From Syntrophus sp. (in: bacteria) (GTDB taxonomy: Bacteria; Desulfobacterota; Syntrophia; Syntrophales; UBA8958): DNA of 53,942 bases. The translations under genes were made by a program, and so were the position numbers. The stretch lies in NCBI GenBank assembly GCA_025355725.1, contig JANXZC010000168.1, forward strand, positions 1 to 53,942, given 5' to 3'. Under the pieces are notes generated by a model. It did not search any database. It worked only from the letters and a program-made list of their open reading frames with translations, and was not told the DNA's origin. Each line of letters begins with the position of its first letter. The stretch's first letter is position 1. Positions 7,839-17,727 of the stretch are shown here, piece after piece.

Positions 7839-8900
7839 ATGAAATTTATAGACGAAGCAAAAATATTCATCCAGGCGGGCCATGGCGGTCGCGGTTGCGT
7901 GAGCTTTCGGCGCGAAAAGTTTGTCCCCAGAGGGGGGCCAAACGGCGGTGACGGGGGCAAAGGAGGAGATATAACCTTCTACGCCTCCCACAATCTCGCC
8001 ACCCTCCTCGACTTTAGATACCGCCCGCGCCACTCGGCCCCTAACGGTGCAAAAGGAGAGGGGAACAATCGGACGGGCCGCAGTGGGGAAGATGTCGAGA
8101 TCGGCATTCCCGTCGGCACCGTCATCATAGAAGCCGAAAGTCAGACAATACTCGCCGATCTTACCCGTGACGGTCAGCGGTTTATCGCAGCCCGGGGAGG
8201 CATCGGGGGCAAGGGCAACGCCCATTTCACGTCTTCCACAAATCGCGCCCCCCACTTTGCCCAGGATGGCATGCCCGGCGAGGAGCGATGGATCATTCTC
8301 GAACTTAAGCTACTGGCTGATGTAGGAATTATCGGCCGCCCCAACGTAGGGAAATCGACATTTATATCCCGAGTTTCGGCGGCCCGTCCGAAGATCGCCG
8401 ATTACCCTTTTACCACCCTTGTTCCCAACCTTGGCGTCGTTTCCTATGGACAGAATCAGGGTTTCGTCATCGCCGATATTCCCGGCCTGATCACCGGGGC
8501 CCACACCGGTGCGGGCATGGGCGTCCAATTTCTGAAACACGTGGAACGAACATCAATTCTTCTTCATATACTTGACATTTCAGGGGAAGATTACCAGGGG
8601 GCCTGGGATCTCTATGAATCCATCAACCGGGAGCTGGGGCTCTTCAATACCACCTTGATGAACAAACCGCAGATTGTTGCCATTAACAAGACCGACTTGC
8701 CTGTTACCAGGGAGCGGATGAAAAAAGACGTTGACATCTTTCGCGAAAAGGGAATAGAAGTACTAACTTTTTCAGCAGTTACGGGTGAAGGCCTCGACGA
8801 AATACTCGGTCGGATCACGAAGCAATTAGAGCGAACCACCCGGACACAGGAAGAGCAAAGAGGGGAAGGGAAGCCTGATGACGAGAAAGGAAATCCTTAA
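7839..8900 (+). CDS. obgE: GTPase Obg/CgtA
   Basis: Essential ribosome-associated GTPase acting in 50S maturation and stress control. It has the glycine-rich Obg fold (about 1-158), then the G domain with G1 GRPNVGKST (166-174), a switch region ending FTT (191-193), G3 DIPG (213-216) and an NKTD motif. At 353 residues it has no separate C-terminal OCT domain; the tail is charged. The ATG at 7839 is fixed by the canonical MKFIDEAKI N-terminus, yet no ribosome site precedes it: the preceding eight bases are a terminator T tract. Its last 23 bases overlap proB. Confidence 0.96.
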   Translation: MKFIDEAKIFIQAGHGGRGCVSFRREKFVPRGGPNGGDGGKGGDITFYASHNLATLLDFRYRPRHSAPNGAKGEGNNRTGRSGEDVEIGIPVGTVIIEAESQTILADLTRDGQRFIAARGGIGGKGNAHFTSSTNRAPHFAQDGMPGEERWIILELKLLADVGIIGRPNVGKSTFISRVSAARPKIADYPFTTLVPNLGVVSYGQNQGFVIADIPGLITGAHTGAGMGVQFLKHVERTSILLHILDISGEDYQGAWDLYESINRELGLFNTTLMNKPQIVAINKTDLPVTRERMKKDVDIFREKGIEVLTFSAVTGEGLDEILGRITKQLERTTRTQEEQRGEGKPDDEKGNP

Positions 8901-10017
8901 GGACGTCAAAAAAGTCCTGATCAAGATCGGCAGCGCCGTCCTGTCGGGAGATAACGGTCTTGACCTGAATATCATTGAACAGCTTGTCGATGACATGGTG
9001 GATCTGAAAAAACAGGGATATCACATCGTCATCGTCACCTCCGGTGCTATCGCCTCGGGAAAACACCGGATGGGCATCAGCGGTCCGTTGAAGAGCATGC
9101 CCCAGAAACAGGCCGCCGCCGCTATTGGTCAGGGACGGCTCATGCGCGTCTATTCCAACGCCTTTGGCAAGCACGGTATCTACGTCGCCCAAATTCTCCT
9201 TACCATGAGCGATCTCACGGATCGGAAGCGCTTCCTCAATATCCGCAACACCCTGACCACCCTGATGGAATGGGGAGTTATACCCGTCATCAACGAAAAT
9301 GATACCGTCGCCGTCGATGAAATCAAATTCGGAGACAACGATCAGCTTGCCGCCATGATCGCCAATATTACGGAAACCCATCTCCTGATCAATCTGACCA
9401 ACACCGACGGTCTCTATGACCGTAATCCGAACCGGTCCAAGAAGGCCAAGGTCATCCCTATCGTCAGCGAGATCTCCGATGTGATCGAGCAGGCCGCCAC
9501 GGATGAAACCTCCGATGTCGGTTCGGGAGGCATGAAAAGTAAAGTCCTGGCCGCCAAGAAAGTCACGGCCTTCGGCATCCCCTATATCATCGCCGCGGGC
9601 AAGGAAAAGGGAATCCTCAGGGATCTCTGCGCCGGAAAAGAGCGGGGCACCCTCTTTCTGCCTATGAAAGAACATCTCAACAGCCGCAAATACTGGATTG
9701 CCTTTACTCTCAGGTCCCGGGGGAAGCTGACTGTGGATGACGGCGCGAAAAAGGCCCTCATCGAAGAGGGCAAAAGTCTCCTCCCTTCCGGCGTCATTGA
9801 TGTAGAAGGGGATTTCCATGTCGGCGATCCCGTCCTCTGTTTAGACACCGGCGGAAAAATCCTCGCCAAGGGACTCACCAACTATGGAGCGGAAGAGGTT
9901 CGTAAGATCATGGGACTCAAGACCTCCAGGATTCAACAGGTCTTGGGCTATAAAGACTACGACGAGGTTATTCACCGGGATAATATGGCGGTGGATAAAG
10001 AACTACAGCACAAATAG
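8878..10017 (+). CDS. proB: Glutamate 5-kinase
   Basis: Phosphorylates glutamate to glutamyl 5-phosphate, the first step of proline synthesis. The 379-residue protein has the amino-acid kinase domain (about 12-270, with KIGSAVLSG, NENDTV and FGDNDQLAA) and a C-terminal PUA domain (about 285-370), the usual long form. It starts inside the end of obgE, so translation is probably coupled; the obg-proB order is common in this group. The expected partner proA is not in this window. Confidence 0.95.
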   Translation: MTRKEILKDVKKVLIKIGSAVLSGDNGLDLNIIEQLVDDMVDLKKQGYHIVIVTSGAIASGKHRMGISGPLKSMPQKQAAAAIGQGRLMRVYSNAFGKHGIYVAQILLTMSDLTDRKRFLNIRNTLTTLMEWGVIPVINENDTVAVDEIKFGDNDQLAAMIANITETHLLINLTNTDGLYDRNPNRSKKAKVIPIVSEISDVIEQAATDETSDVGSGGMKSKVLAAKKVTAFGIPYIIAAGKEKGILRDLCAGKERGTLFLPMKEHLNSRKYWIAFTLRSRGKLTVDDGAKKALIEEGKSLLPSGVIDVEGDFHVGDPVLCLDTGGKILAKGLTNYGAEEVRKIMGLKTSRIQQVLGYKDYDEVIHRDNMAVDKELQHK

Positions 10018-10113
10018 GCAAAGACCTTTACTTCTGAAAATGCCGGCATCTCCCTCCCCTTTGGGCACTCAAGTTATGACTACTTTGACAAAATGATTAT
10101 TAAATTGTACTTG

Positions 10114-10142
10114 TTGACAAGCAGGGGCAAATAGTCTTTATT
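10114..10142 (+). promoter_or_regulatory. Candidate promoter for queD-folE2-nadE
   Basis: TTGACA (10114-10119), a 17-bp spacer and TTTATT (10137-10142), placed 27 bp before the queD start. A second TTGACA at 10085-10090 lies upstream. The surrounding bases are A/T-rich compared with the coding flanks. No preQ1-riboswitch fold could be recognised. Confidence 0.5.
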
Positions 10143-10168
10143 TATCGTTACATAAAAAGAGGCAAATC

Positions 10169-10543
10169 ATGTACGAAGTTACGATCAAGAAATCTTTCTC
10201 CGCCGCCCATGTCCTCAAGGAGATCGGCGGAAAGTGCGAAGACCTTCATGGACATAATTTCCTCGTCGAGGTTACAGTGGCGGGTAACGACTTGAACGGG
10301 GAGGAGATTCTCATTGATTTTCGGGATCTGAAAAAGTGGACCAACGAGATTCTTGATCATCTTGATCATAAATACTTGAATGAAGTCGAGTTTTTCAAGG
10401 ACATAAACCCCTCTTCGGAGCGGGTCGCGAAGCTTATTTATGATCTCCTGACGAAAAGAATACAAACCCTGAACGTGGGCCTGACGGTTTCCAGAGTGAC
10501 CGTATGGGAATCGGAAAACGCCCGGGTGACATACACGGCATGA
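10169..10543 (+). CDS. queD: 6-carboxy-5,6,7,8-tetrahydropterin synthase
   Basis: Converts dihydroneopterin triphosphate to 6-carboxytetrahydropterin, an early step of preQ0/queuosine synthesis. The 124-residue protein has the zinc histidines H14, H27 and H29 (in SAAH and LHGHN) and the catalytic cysteine C23, which separates QueD from folate-type PTPS enzymes. Its TGA overlaps the folE2 ATG (ATGA), so the two successive enzymes are translationally coupled. With queA and tgt 15 kb away, the window covers the first two and last two-to-three steps of the pathway; queE, queC and queF are not here. Confidence 0.93.
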   Translation: MYEVTIKKSFSAAHVLKEIGGKCEDLHGHNFLVEVTVAGNDLNGEEILIDFRDLKKWTNEILDHLDHKYLNEVEFFKDINPSSERVAKLIYDLLTKRIQTLNVGLTVSRVTVWESENARVTYTA

Positions 10544-11306
10544 TCGACGTACAAAACCTCAAGGATCATCGGAACATTGAGATCACCAAGGTGGGTGTGA
10601 AGGGGATCAAGTATCCCATCATCGTCCTCGATCGCGCCCAGGGAACCCAGGCGGTGAACGCCGCGATCAATATGTATGTCAACCTGCCCCATCATTTCAA
10701 GGGGGCCCATATGAGCCGCTTCATTGAAATCCTCAATGAATTCAGAGGCCAGATCAACATCAAGACCTTTCATCTGATCCTGGAAAAAACGCGACAGAAA
10801 CTCAAGGCCCAATCAGCCCACATGGAAATCGTCTTCCCTTACTTCATTGAGAAAGCGGCGCCCGTAACAGGCGCAAAAAGCCTGATGGAGTATAAATGCA
10901 TGTTTTGCGGCGCCCTCAATGACAATGGTATAGACTTTCAGGTAGGCATAATCGTGCCGGTGACGACGGTCTGTCCCTGTTCCAAGGAGATCAGTAATAT
11001 GGGGGCCCATAATCAGCGCAGCATGGTCACGGTCAAGGTGCGTTTCAGGAAATTCTTCTGGATCGAGGACCTCATCCGCATCGTCGAAGAATCAGCGAGC
11101 GGCGAGGTGTATTCTCTCCTCAAGCGGCCGGACGAAAAATTCGTTACCGAACGGGCCTATGAAAATCCCATGTTCGTCGAGGATGTCGTCCGGAATGTCG
11201 CCGCCCGTCTGAAGGCACATGAAAATTTCCCCTCCTACACGGTGGAGGCGGAGAATCACGAAAGTATCCATAATCATAGCGCCTACGCCTATGTAGAGGG
11301 AGACTC

Positions 11307-11310
<4 letters not shown>
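10540..11310 (+). CDS. folE2: GTP cyclohydrolase I type 2 (FolE2)
   Basis: Zinc-independent-type GTP cyclohydrolase giving dihydroneopterin triphosphate, the substrate of QueD (and of folate synthesis). The 256-residue protein carries the family signature [14 protein letters not shown] around C145/C147 and a conserved GAHNQR segment with H157. The start at 10540 is chosen over 10504 because it forms the ATGA overlap with queD and gives the standard N-terminus. It again overlaps the next gene nadE by ATGA. The pairing with queD suggests a dedicated role in queuosine supply. Confidence 0.95.
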
Positions 11311-13381
<2,071 letters not shown>

Positions 13382-13385
<4 letters not shown>

Positions 13386-13582
13386 AGAAGCAGCAATTCA
13401 AGGATTTTGACGCCACGGAACTCTTCTGTCCCCACTGCCGCCGGGCCGTACCCGTCCGGAAGCGGCTGCTCCTTGTCTTATCCGAGGGGGAAAAGTACGA
13501 CTATACCTGTGTTTTCTGCGGAACGTCCGCAGGGGAGAAACTAGTGAAGGAAACGGATGGCATGAAAATCATGCTCAGGTAA
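13382..13582 (+). CDS. Small zinc-ribbon protein
   Basis: A 66-residue protein with two CxxC knuckles (in FCPHCRR and CVFCGT), spaced like a zinc ribbon. No signal peptide or helix of membrane length is visible. Its ATG overlaps the nadE stop (ATGA), so it is the last member of the queD-folE2-nadE operon. It is not a recognised family. A role with NadE is suggested only by the coupling. Confidence 0.7.
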
Positions 13583-13584
13583 AA

Positions 13585-13709
13585 ATTCCGGTTCTAAATC
13601 AAAGATGAAATCAAGGCGGCAAGGCAGAGGCGACGCAGGCGTATTTTTCATACGTCGAGGAGCCTATGACGATGCCAACGAAGATAGCGCTTTGATTTAG
13701 AACCGGAAT
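13585..13709. repeat. 125-bp element bounded by perfect 20-bp inverted repeats
   Basis: The ends 13585-13604 and 13690-13709 are exact reverse complements over 20 bp. Between them is a GC-rich core without an open frame, containing a small central palindrome CGTAT/ATACG (13640-13644 and 13650-13654). It begins 3 bp after a stop codon. The form suits a non-coding mobile or REP-like repeat. A second, differently sequenced element of the same general design occurs at 32216-32370. Confidence 0.75.
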
Positions 13710-13800
13710 AAAACATTCTTGACTGCCCGTCGTCACAAAGGATGACAGAAGCAGCAATTATCGGGCTTTTTGCGAAGTCGTCACAATTAGATGTGTGTAA

Positions 13801-13840
13801 AAAAAGGCCGCTGCTTGGGAAAGCAGCGGCCTTTTTTTTT
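13801..13840. terminator. Strong bidirectional terminator
   Basis: An 11-bp perfect stem (13806-13816 with 13821-13831), loop GGGA, flanked by an A run on the left and nine T on the right. It can end transcripts from both directions and lies between the convergent nadE and gctB operons. Confidence 0.92.
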
Positions 13841-13855
13841 CTCTTTAAAGGTTAA

Positions 13856-14626
13856 TTAACGCCCGATGACATAACGGTAGGGATCGATCTGGTCGCGGAG
13901 AATGGACAGCTCCGTCTCGCTCGGTCCAGCATTCTCGACAATCTTCGCGGCCTTGAGGAGCTCGAAGCCGCAATTATCCTGCACGTCCTTCTCGGAATAG
14001 CCGGGATTGACGGCGATGATCCGCATCCGCTTGGATGCCGGTTCAAAGTCCATAACGGCCATGTTGGTAATGATCTTGTAGGGACCTGCGCCCAGGGGCA
14101 GACCTGACTTCGCGCGGGAATCGCCGCCTTCCAGCCAGCCGGGAGTTGTAACGTAAGAACACTTTTCCGTAAAGCGCTTGGGGTCCTGGGGGGTCATGAC
14201 CATCATCCGCCAGCAGAAAGACCCAAAATCATTGGCCCCGCCGCTCCCGGGGAAGCGGACCTTGGGTTTCTGGTGATCGTTGCCGATCCGGGTGGAATTC
14301 AGGTTTCCATACATATCGATCTGCGCTCCGCCGAGGAATGTATAGTCAAGCTGTCCGCGGCAGGCGGTTTCCATAATTTCCGCCATGCTGGCAGCCATAA
14401 GGGCCTTCCAGGTCGTCCGGGAGTCACCGACGGAAATCGGCATCTCCGGAATCAACGGGGCCGCCCCACCCGCCTCGAAAAGAATCACGAGATTGGGGGA
14501 CTTCGTCTTTTGTGCAAGCATGGCAGCGGCACAGGGGGCGCCGGTCCCAACACCAACGCTGGAACCGTCTTCCAACTCCCTCGCAGCCGTACAAATCATC
14601 AACTCCATTGTGTTATAGTTAGCCAT
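13856..14626 (-). CDS. CoA-transferase subunit B, glutaconate CoA-transferase-like
   Basis: Beta subunit of a family I CoA-transferase, most like GctB, which moves CoA between acetyl-CoA and glutaconate or a related dicarboxylate. The 256-residue protein has the candidate catalytic glutamate E51 in LFEAGG, which would form the glutamyl-CoA intermediate, and the GGAQID segment typical of the family. AGGAGG precedes the ATG. It follows gctA by 21 bp on the same strand. In Syntrophus-type anaerobes such genes belong to benzoate/crotonate or glutarate metabolism; the actual acid substrate cannot be read from sequence. Confidence 0.85.
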   Translation of the reverse strand: MANYNTMELMICTAARELEDGSSVGVGTGAPCAAAMLAQKTKSPNLVILFEAGGAAPLIPEMPISVGDSRTTWKALMAASMAEIMETACRGQLDYTFLGGAQIDMYGNLNSTRIGNDHQKPKVRFPGSGGANDFGSFCWRMMVMTPQDPKRFTEKCSYVTTPGWLEGGDSRAKSGLPLGAGPYKIITNMAVMDFEPASKRMRIIAVNPGYSEKDVQDNCGFELLKAAKIVENAGPSETELSILRDQIDPYRYVIGR

Positions 14627-14647
14627 AATTCGTATTTATCCTCCTTT

Positions 14648-15640
14648 CTATGCCCTGGCGCCGACAAACAGCCACTCTTTTTGTCTGAGCCTTTGCATCT
14701 TGGCAATGCCGCCGTTTCTTTCGATGTACTCAAAGTGATCCTTCACACCGTAGATGTTTTTGTCGAGGAACGCCTTGAACTCTTCCGGATCCTTCTCCAC
14801 CTTCAGCCATTCCCGGAGATGGTCCTCATCCGAGAAATACTCGCCATACATGTTGCCGGGATAGCATCCATAGGGTACTTCGACCAGGGCATCGACGCAC
14901 CAGTAGGGGATAAATGTCGAGGTGGGATCTCTGCGGATTTCGTCGTTGGTGATCAGACGCTCGCAGGTCACGATAAGTTTTTTCGAGGAACGGGCAATGT
15001 CATAGTCCGACATGAGAATGCCTTTGGTCCGGCAGTTGCCGTACATGTCCGCCTCATGGACATGAATGAGTCCTACATCCGAGTACAGGGCGGGGACGAG
15101 GGCATAATTTGTTCCCGTGAAGGGGCACTTCACCTTCTTGGCGCCGCTGTATTTGAAGGTATCCGTACCCATCATATTGCGGATGGGGTGGAAAGAAACT
15201 CCCGCGCAGGCAGCCTTATAACGCACGGCCAGGGTATAATTTGTCCACTCGGACACTTCAACCTCGCCGCTTTCCATATACTGCCGGGCGTTGGGGGACA
15301 GTCCTCTTGCTTCGAGGCCGATGATATAAGCCGCATCAACCTTGCTGAAACACTTTCCGGATGCAAGAATCTGGAAGTCGTGTGTTGCCGTATGGCCGGC
15401 CAGACCAAGATTCTTCTTGCCCTGCCTGACGATTTCATGGAGCACGGCTGCCGGAATCCTGTTAACCCCGAAGCCGCCGATGGAGACATAATCGCCATCT
15501 TTCACATACTTTTCTACTGCTTCTTTGACTGTTGTGAGTTTGCTCACGAGGGCGCGGCTTTTGTGGCGGAAAAACTCCCTCGCCTTATCCGCATCCGGAT
15601 CAGTAAAGATCCTTCCTACTCCTTGTTCAATAACATCCAC
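14648..15640 (-). CDS. CoA-transferase subunit A, glutaconate CoA-transferase-like
   Basis: Alpha subunit partner of the gene downstream. The 330-residue length matches GctA. The N-terminal half has the family I fold with DGDYVSIGGFG and HEADMYGN segments, and the C-terminal part is the longer extension typical of GctA rather than of short acetate CoA-transferase subunits. GGAGGT lies upstream of the ATG. The 240 bp between this start and the HNH gene contain no gene but hold a palindrome at 15691-15707 that may be an operator. No decarboxylase beta subunit (GcdB) is seen nearby. Confidence 0.87.
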   Translation of the reverse strand: MDVIEQGVGRIFTDPDADKAREFFRHKSRALVSKLTTVKEAVEKYVKDGDYVSIGGFGVNRIPAAVLHEIVRQGKKNLGLAGHTATHDFQILASGKCFSKVDAAYIIGLEARGLSPNARQYMESGEVEVSEWTNYTLAVRYKAACAGVSFHPIRNMMGTDTFKYSGAKKVKCPFTGTNYALVPALYSDVGLIHVHEADMYGNCRTKGILMSDYDIARSSKKLIVTCERLITNDEIRRDPTSTFIPYWCVDALVEVPYGCYPGNMYGEYFSDEDHLREWLKVEKDPEEFKAFLDKNIYGVKDHFEYIERNGGIAKMQRLRQKEWLFVGARA

Positions 15641-15690
15641 TGAACCTACCTCCTTCTCTTAATTAGTGTTATCCTTAACCACCTTACACT

Positions 15691-15707
15691 CATACAGTTT
15701 TTGTATG
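15691..15707. promoter_or_regulatory. Palindrome in the gctA promoter region
   Basis: CATACA - 5 bp - TGTATG, a perfect 6-bp dyad about 50 bp upstream of the gctA start. Its position suits a repressor site for the CoA-transferase operon. No regulator gene is adjacent, and the binding protein is unknown. Confidence 0.4.
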
Positions 15708-15881
15708 TTGCTTCATTCTCAGCTGAATACGGGAAATCGGACGGGGCTAATAATAGTCACGAAAACGGGTGCTTCCATAGCACAAGAAACTGCTGGAATC
15801 AACTAAAATTTAAGCCCCCGCCTCCATTGCCCCCAACGCACAAATATGACCAGTAATATAATTATGAAAAGATGACTTGAG

Positions 15882-16346
15882 CTATTTCTTTCTTTGCAGG
15901 GCCTGTTGCAGCTTGTCTCCCAAAACCGATCTTCCCGTCGATGTATCAACGCTCCCCGCACCCCGATAAGCAACACCAATCTCCTGTGAACCGGGCGCAC
16001 CTTCCAGATAATCGCCCAGAAGGCCGCGGCTGTGGGTATCGTCATGGCAGTAAACACAGAGATTTTCCCAGTTACTGCCGTCAGGAGGATTATTGTGATG
16101 GTTGCCGTCTTTGTGATGAACTGTGAGGAGCTGCCTTTGCACTCCCGAGAATTCCCGGGCGCACCGGGCACAGATAAGGCCATGAATGGTCAGGGAACGC
16201 TCCCGATAATCCTCGCCTGGCGGCTTCTGATTCGCCTTCTTGAGTTCTCTGACGATATCTTCGACAGGCCGCGCCGCAACGCCTGTAGGCCCTTGGACTG
16301 CTGCCCGGACACGCCCCCCCTTATTTCCAAAGGTCATCTTTGCCAT
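15882..16346 (-). CDS. HNH nuclease-family protein (YajD-like)
   Basis: A 154-residue protein with an HNH endonuclease fold: CARC and CVYC knuckles bracket HHKDGNHHNN, followed by CHDDTHS. This matches the small YajD-type HNH proteins found singly in many bacterial chromosomes, whose biological role is unclear. The Gly/Ser-rich C-terminal 45 residues have no recognised domain. It ends about 240 bp before gctA and follows the DUF948 gene by 14 bp on the same strand. No intron, phage or restriction genes are adjacent, so homing or defence is not supported. Confidence 0.8.
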   Translation of the reverse strand: MAKMTFGNKGGRVRAAVQGPTGVAARPVEDIVRELKKANQKPPGEDYRERSLTIHGLICARCAREFSGVQRQLLTVHHKDGNHHNNPPDGSNWENLCVYCHDDTHSRGLLGDYLEGAPGSQEIGVAYRGAGSVDTSTGRSVLGDKLQQALQRKK

Positions 16347-16360
16347 CGTTGCCGCGGACC

Positions 16361-16762
16361 CTATTGCCTCAGTTTACGTGGTCTGGAGGTATAGACGTTT
16401 AAAAAGACCTTGACACCCCTGGCGACTGCTCCGGCGTTCCGCAGGAATCTGAAGTAGGGCAATCTAAGCCCCAGACGGACGACGGACTCCAACTCCATAA
16501 AGACGCCAGCAATAGCCTGAATCCTCTTCATGGCTACGGCAGCTACTTCCACCTGCTCGTTGACGATATGAGCCGTTCTTTTCATTGTCCCCAAGGATTC
16601 TTCCAGGTTTTGAAGAATCGCGGGCAGGCTTTTTTGGAGCATTTCCTGAGTCAAGGCGAGTCCCTTAACCACTTTCCTTATCTGCCAGAGAAGAGGCACT
16701 GTAAACGCCACAATGAGAAGAACGGCCAAGCTCAGACATAACAAACTGATTTCGACGTACAT
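16361..16762 (-). CDS. DUF948-type membrane-anchored protein
   Basis: A 133-residue protein with an N-terminal transmembrane helix (about 5-27) and a predicted amphipathic/coiled-coil stretch (about 28-90), as in DUF948 proteins. Such proteins often occur beside YtxH-domain genes, as here (the YtxH gene is 86 bp upstream). The function is unknown; the pair is often considered envelope- or stress-related on context alone. Confidence 0.75.
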   Translation of the reverse strand: MYVEISLLCLSLAVLLIVAFTVPLLWQIRKVVKGLALTQEMLQKSLPAILQNLEESLGTMKRTAHIVNEQVEVAAVAMKRIQAIAGVFMELESVVRLGLRLPYFRFLRNAGAVARGVKVFLNVYTSRPRKLRQ

Positions 16763-16848
16763 GATGATCTCACAAAAAGATAAATATTGTCGTTACGAAA
16801 CGTACGGCGCTGTCGTCCGTTTTGGAAAAGACATCGGGGATGCCTTTT

Positions 16849-17223
16849 CTACGCCGATTTCTCTTCCTTGAAGGCTTCCACGCCTGCGTCTATGGCCTTC
16901 TTTAAACGGCTCTTATTGTCTTCCAGGCTTACTTTTCCCTTATCAACCATTTCCCCGGCTTTGGTTTCCAGCTCGCCAACCTTTTCTCTGGCCGCTTCTT
17001 CAATTTTCTTCAGGCGGCTAACAGCCGTCTCATAGGTCTTGCGGCTCTTTTCCAGGGCCTGCTCGTATTCCTCTTTTGCCTTGGCAAGGAGTTCTTCAGC
17101 TTTCTTGCCAATTTCCTCCCGAGTTTCCTTACCGCTTTTGGGGGCGTAAAGAATCCCGATAACTGCGCCGGCAAGCCCACCGATAACCAATCCCTTTAAA
17201 AAATCACCCGCTCTGTCTGACAT
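16849..17223 (-). CDS. YtxH-domain protein
   Basis: A 124-residue protein with an N-terminal glycine-zipper hydrophobic segment followed by APKSGKETR, the hallmark of YtxH proteins, and then a long lysine/glutamate coiled coil to the end. The start at 17223 is chosen because GGGAGGT sits seven bases upstream; a GTG three codons earlier overlaps that site. It probably forms an envelope-associated pair with the DUF948 protein. The molecular role is unknown. Confidence 0.82.
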   Translation of the reverse strand: MSDRAGDFLKGLVIGGLAGAVIGILYAPKSGKETREEIGKKAEELLAKAKEEYEQALEKSRKTYETAVSRLKKIEEAAREKVGELETKAGEMVDKGKVSLEDNKSRLKKAIDAGVEAFKEEKSA

Positions 17224-17293
17224 CTTTCTCACCTCCCTATTTTTCTTTGTTATTAAGCAATCGTCAGGCTGCTGTCAAGCCATTTTAAGACAT

Positions 17294-17328
17294 AAAAAAA
17301 CCGGGCATTCGATTATCAAATGCCCGGT
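17294..17328 (-). terminator. Terminator after the Ala/Pro lipoprotein gene
   Basis: A perfect 10-bp stem (17300-17309 with 17319-17328) with a 9-nt loop. Read on the minus strand it is followed by seven T. It separates the small lipoprotein gene from the YtxH gene. Confidence 0.9.
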
Positions 17329-17354
17329 TCTTCACGTGTACTATTGGTTCTATA

Positions 17355-17573
17355 TTACTTTGCTGCCGGAGCTGCGGGCACCGGAGCTGCGGGAGCTGCA
17401 CCAGGAGCCGCGGGAGCTGCACCAGGAGCCGCAGGAGCTGCGGGAGCGGGAGCAGGGGCCTCGGTCTTAGCCGGCTCGGGTTTCTGCTCTTCTGCCTTCT
17501 TGCAGCCAACGACTGCAAGCGAAAACGTCACAACGAAAAGCAGCGAAAGAATAATGGCAAATACCTTCTTCAT
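17355..17573 (-). CDS. Small Ala/Pro-rich lipoprotein
   Basis: A 72-residue predicted lipoprotein. Residues 1-23 are a signal peptide, and C24 in AVVGC is the lipidation site. The mature part is a short KKAEEQ head followed by an Ala/Pro/Gly tract made of APGAAPA-like repeats; at DNA level 17391-17432 is two exact copies of a 21-bp unit. The tract is likely an extended, flexible stalk. AGGAGG precedes both the TTG at 17576 and the ATG at 17573. It lies alone between terminators and a divergent operon. The function is unknown. Confidence 0.75.
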   Translation of the reverse strand: MKKVFAIILSLLFVVTFSLAVVGCKKAEEQKPEPAKTEAPAPAPAAPAAPGAAPAAPGAAPAAPVPAAPAAK

Positions 17574-17727
17574 CAAAGCGTCACCTCCTTTCCAATAATT
17601 TCATTACCTTGGGATGATAATAATCACCTTTAGTGAAGGAGACCATACGCTTTTTTTTTACCTTGTCAAGATAAATTTATCATTATATAAGGCAACGCAA
17701 ATTTTGATTATCCTGGCCGGAGGAATA

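Noticed and set aside
10020-10168. preQ1 riboswitch upstream of queD
   Set aside because: The gap shows promoter-like sequences but not the preQ1-I or preQ1-II conserved loop and A-rich tail.
13730-13800. GCCCG...CGGGC-TTTTT as a plus-strand terminator
   Set aside because: The loop is very long and the stem only 5-6 bp; the strong hairpin at 13801-13840 explains termination.
17355-17480. Short direct repeats that might suggest a CRISPR-like array
   Set aside because: The repeats are contiguous 21-bp units in frame within a lipoprotein gene; there are no spacers and no cas genes.
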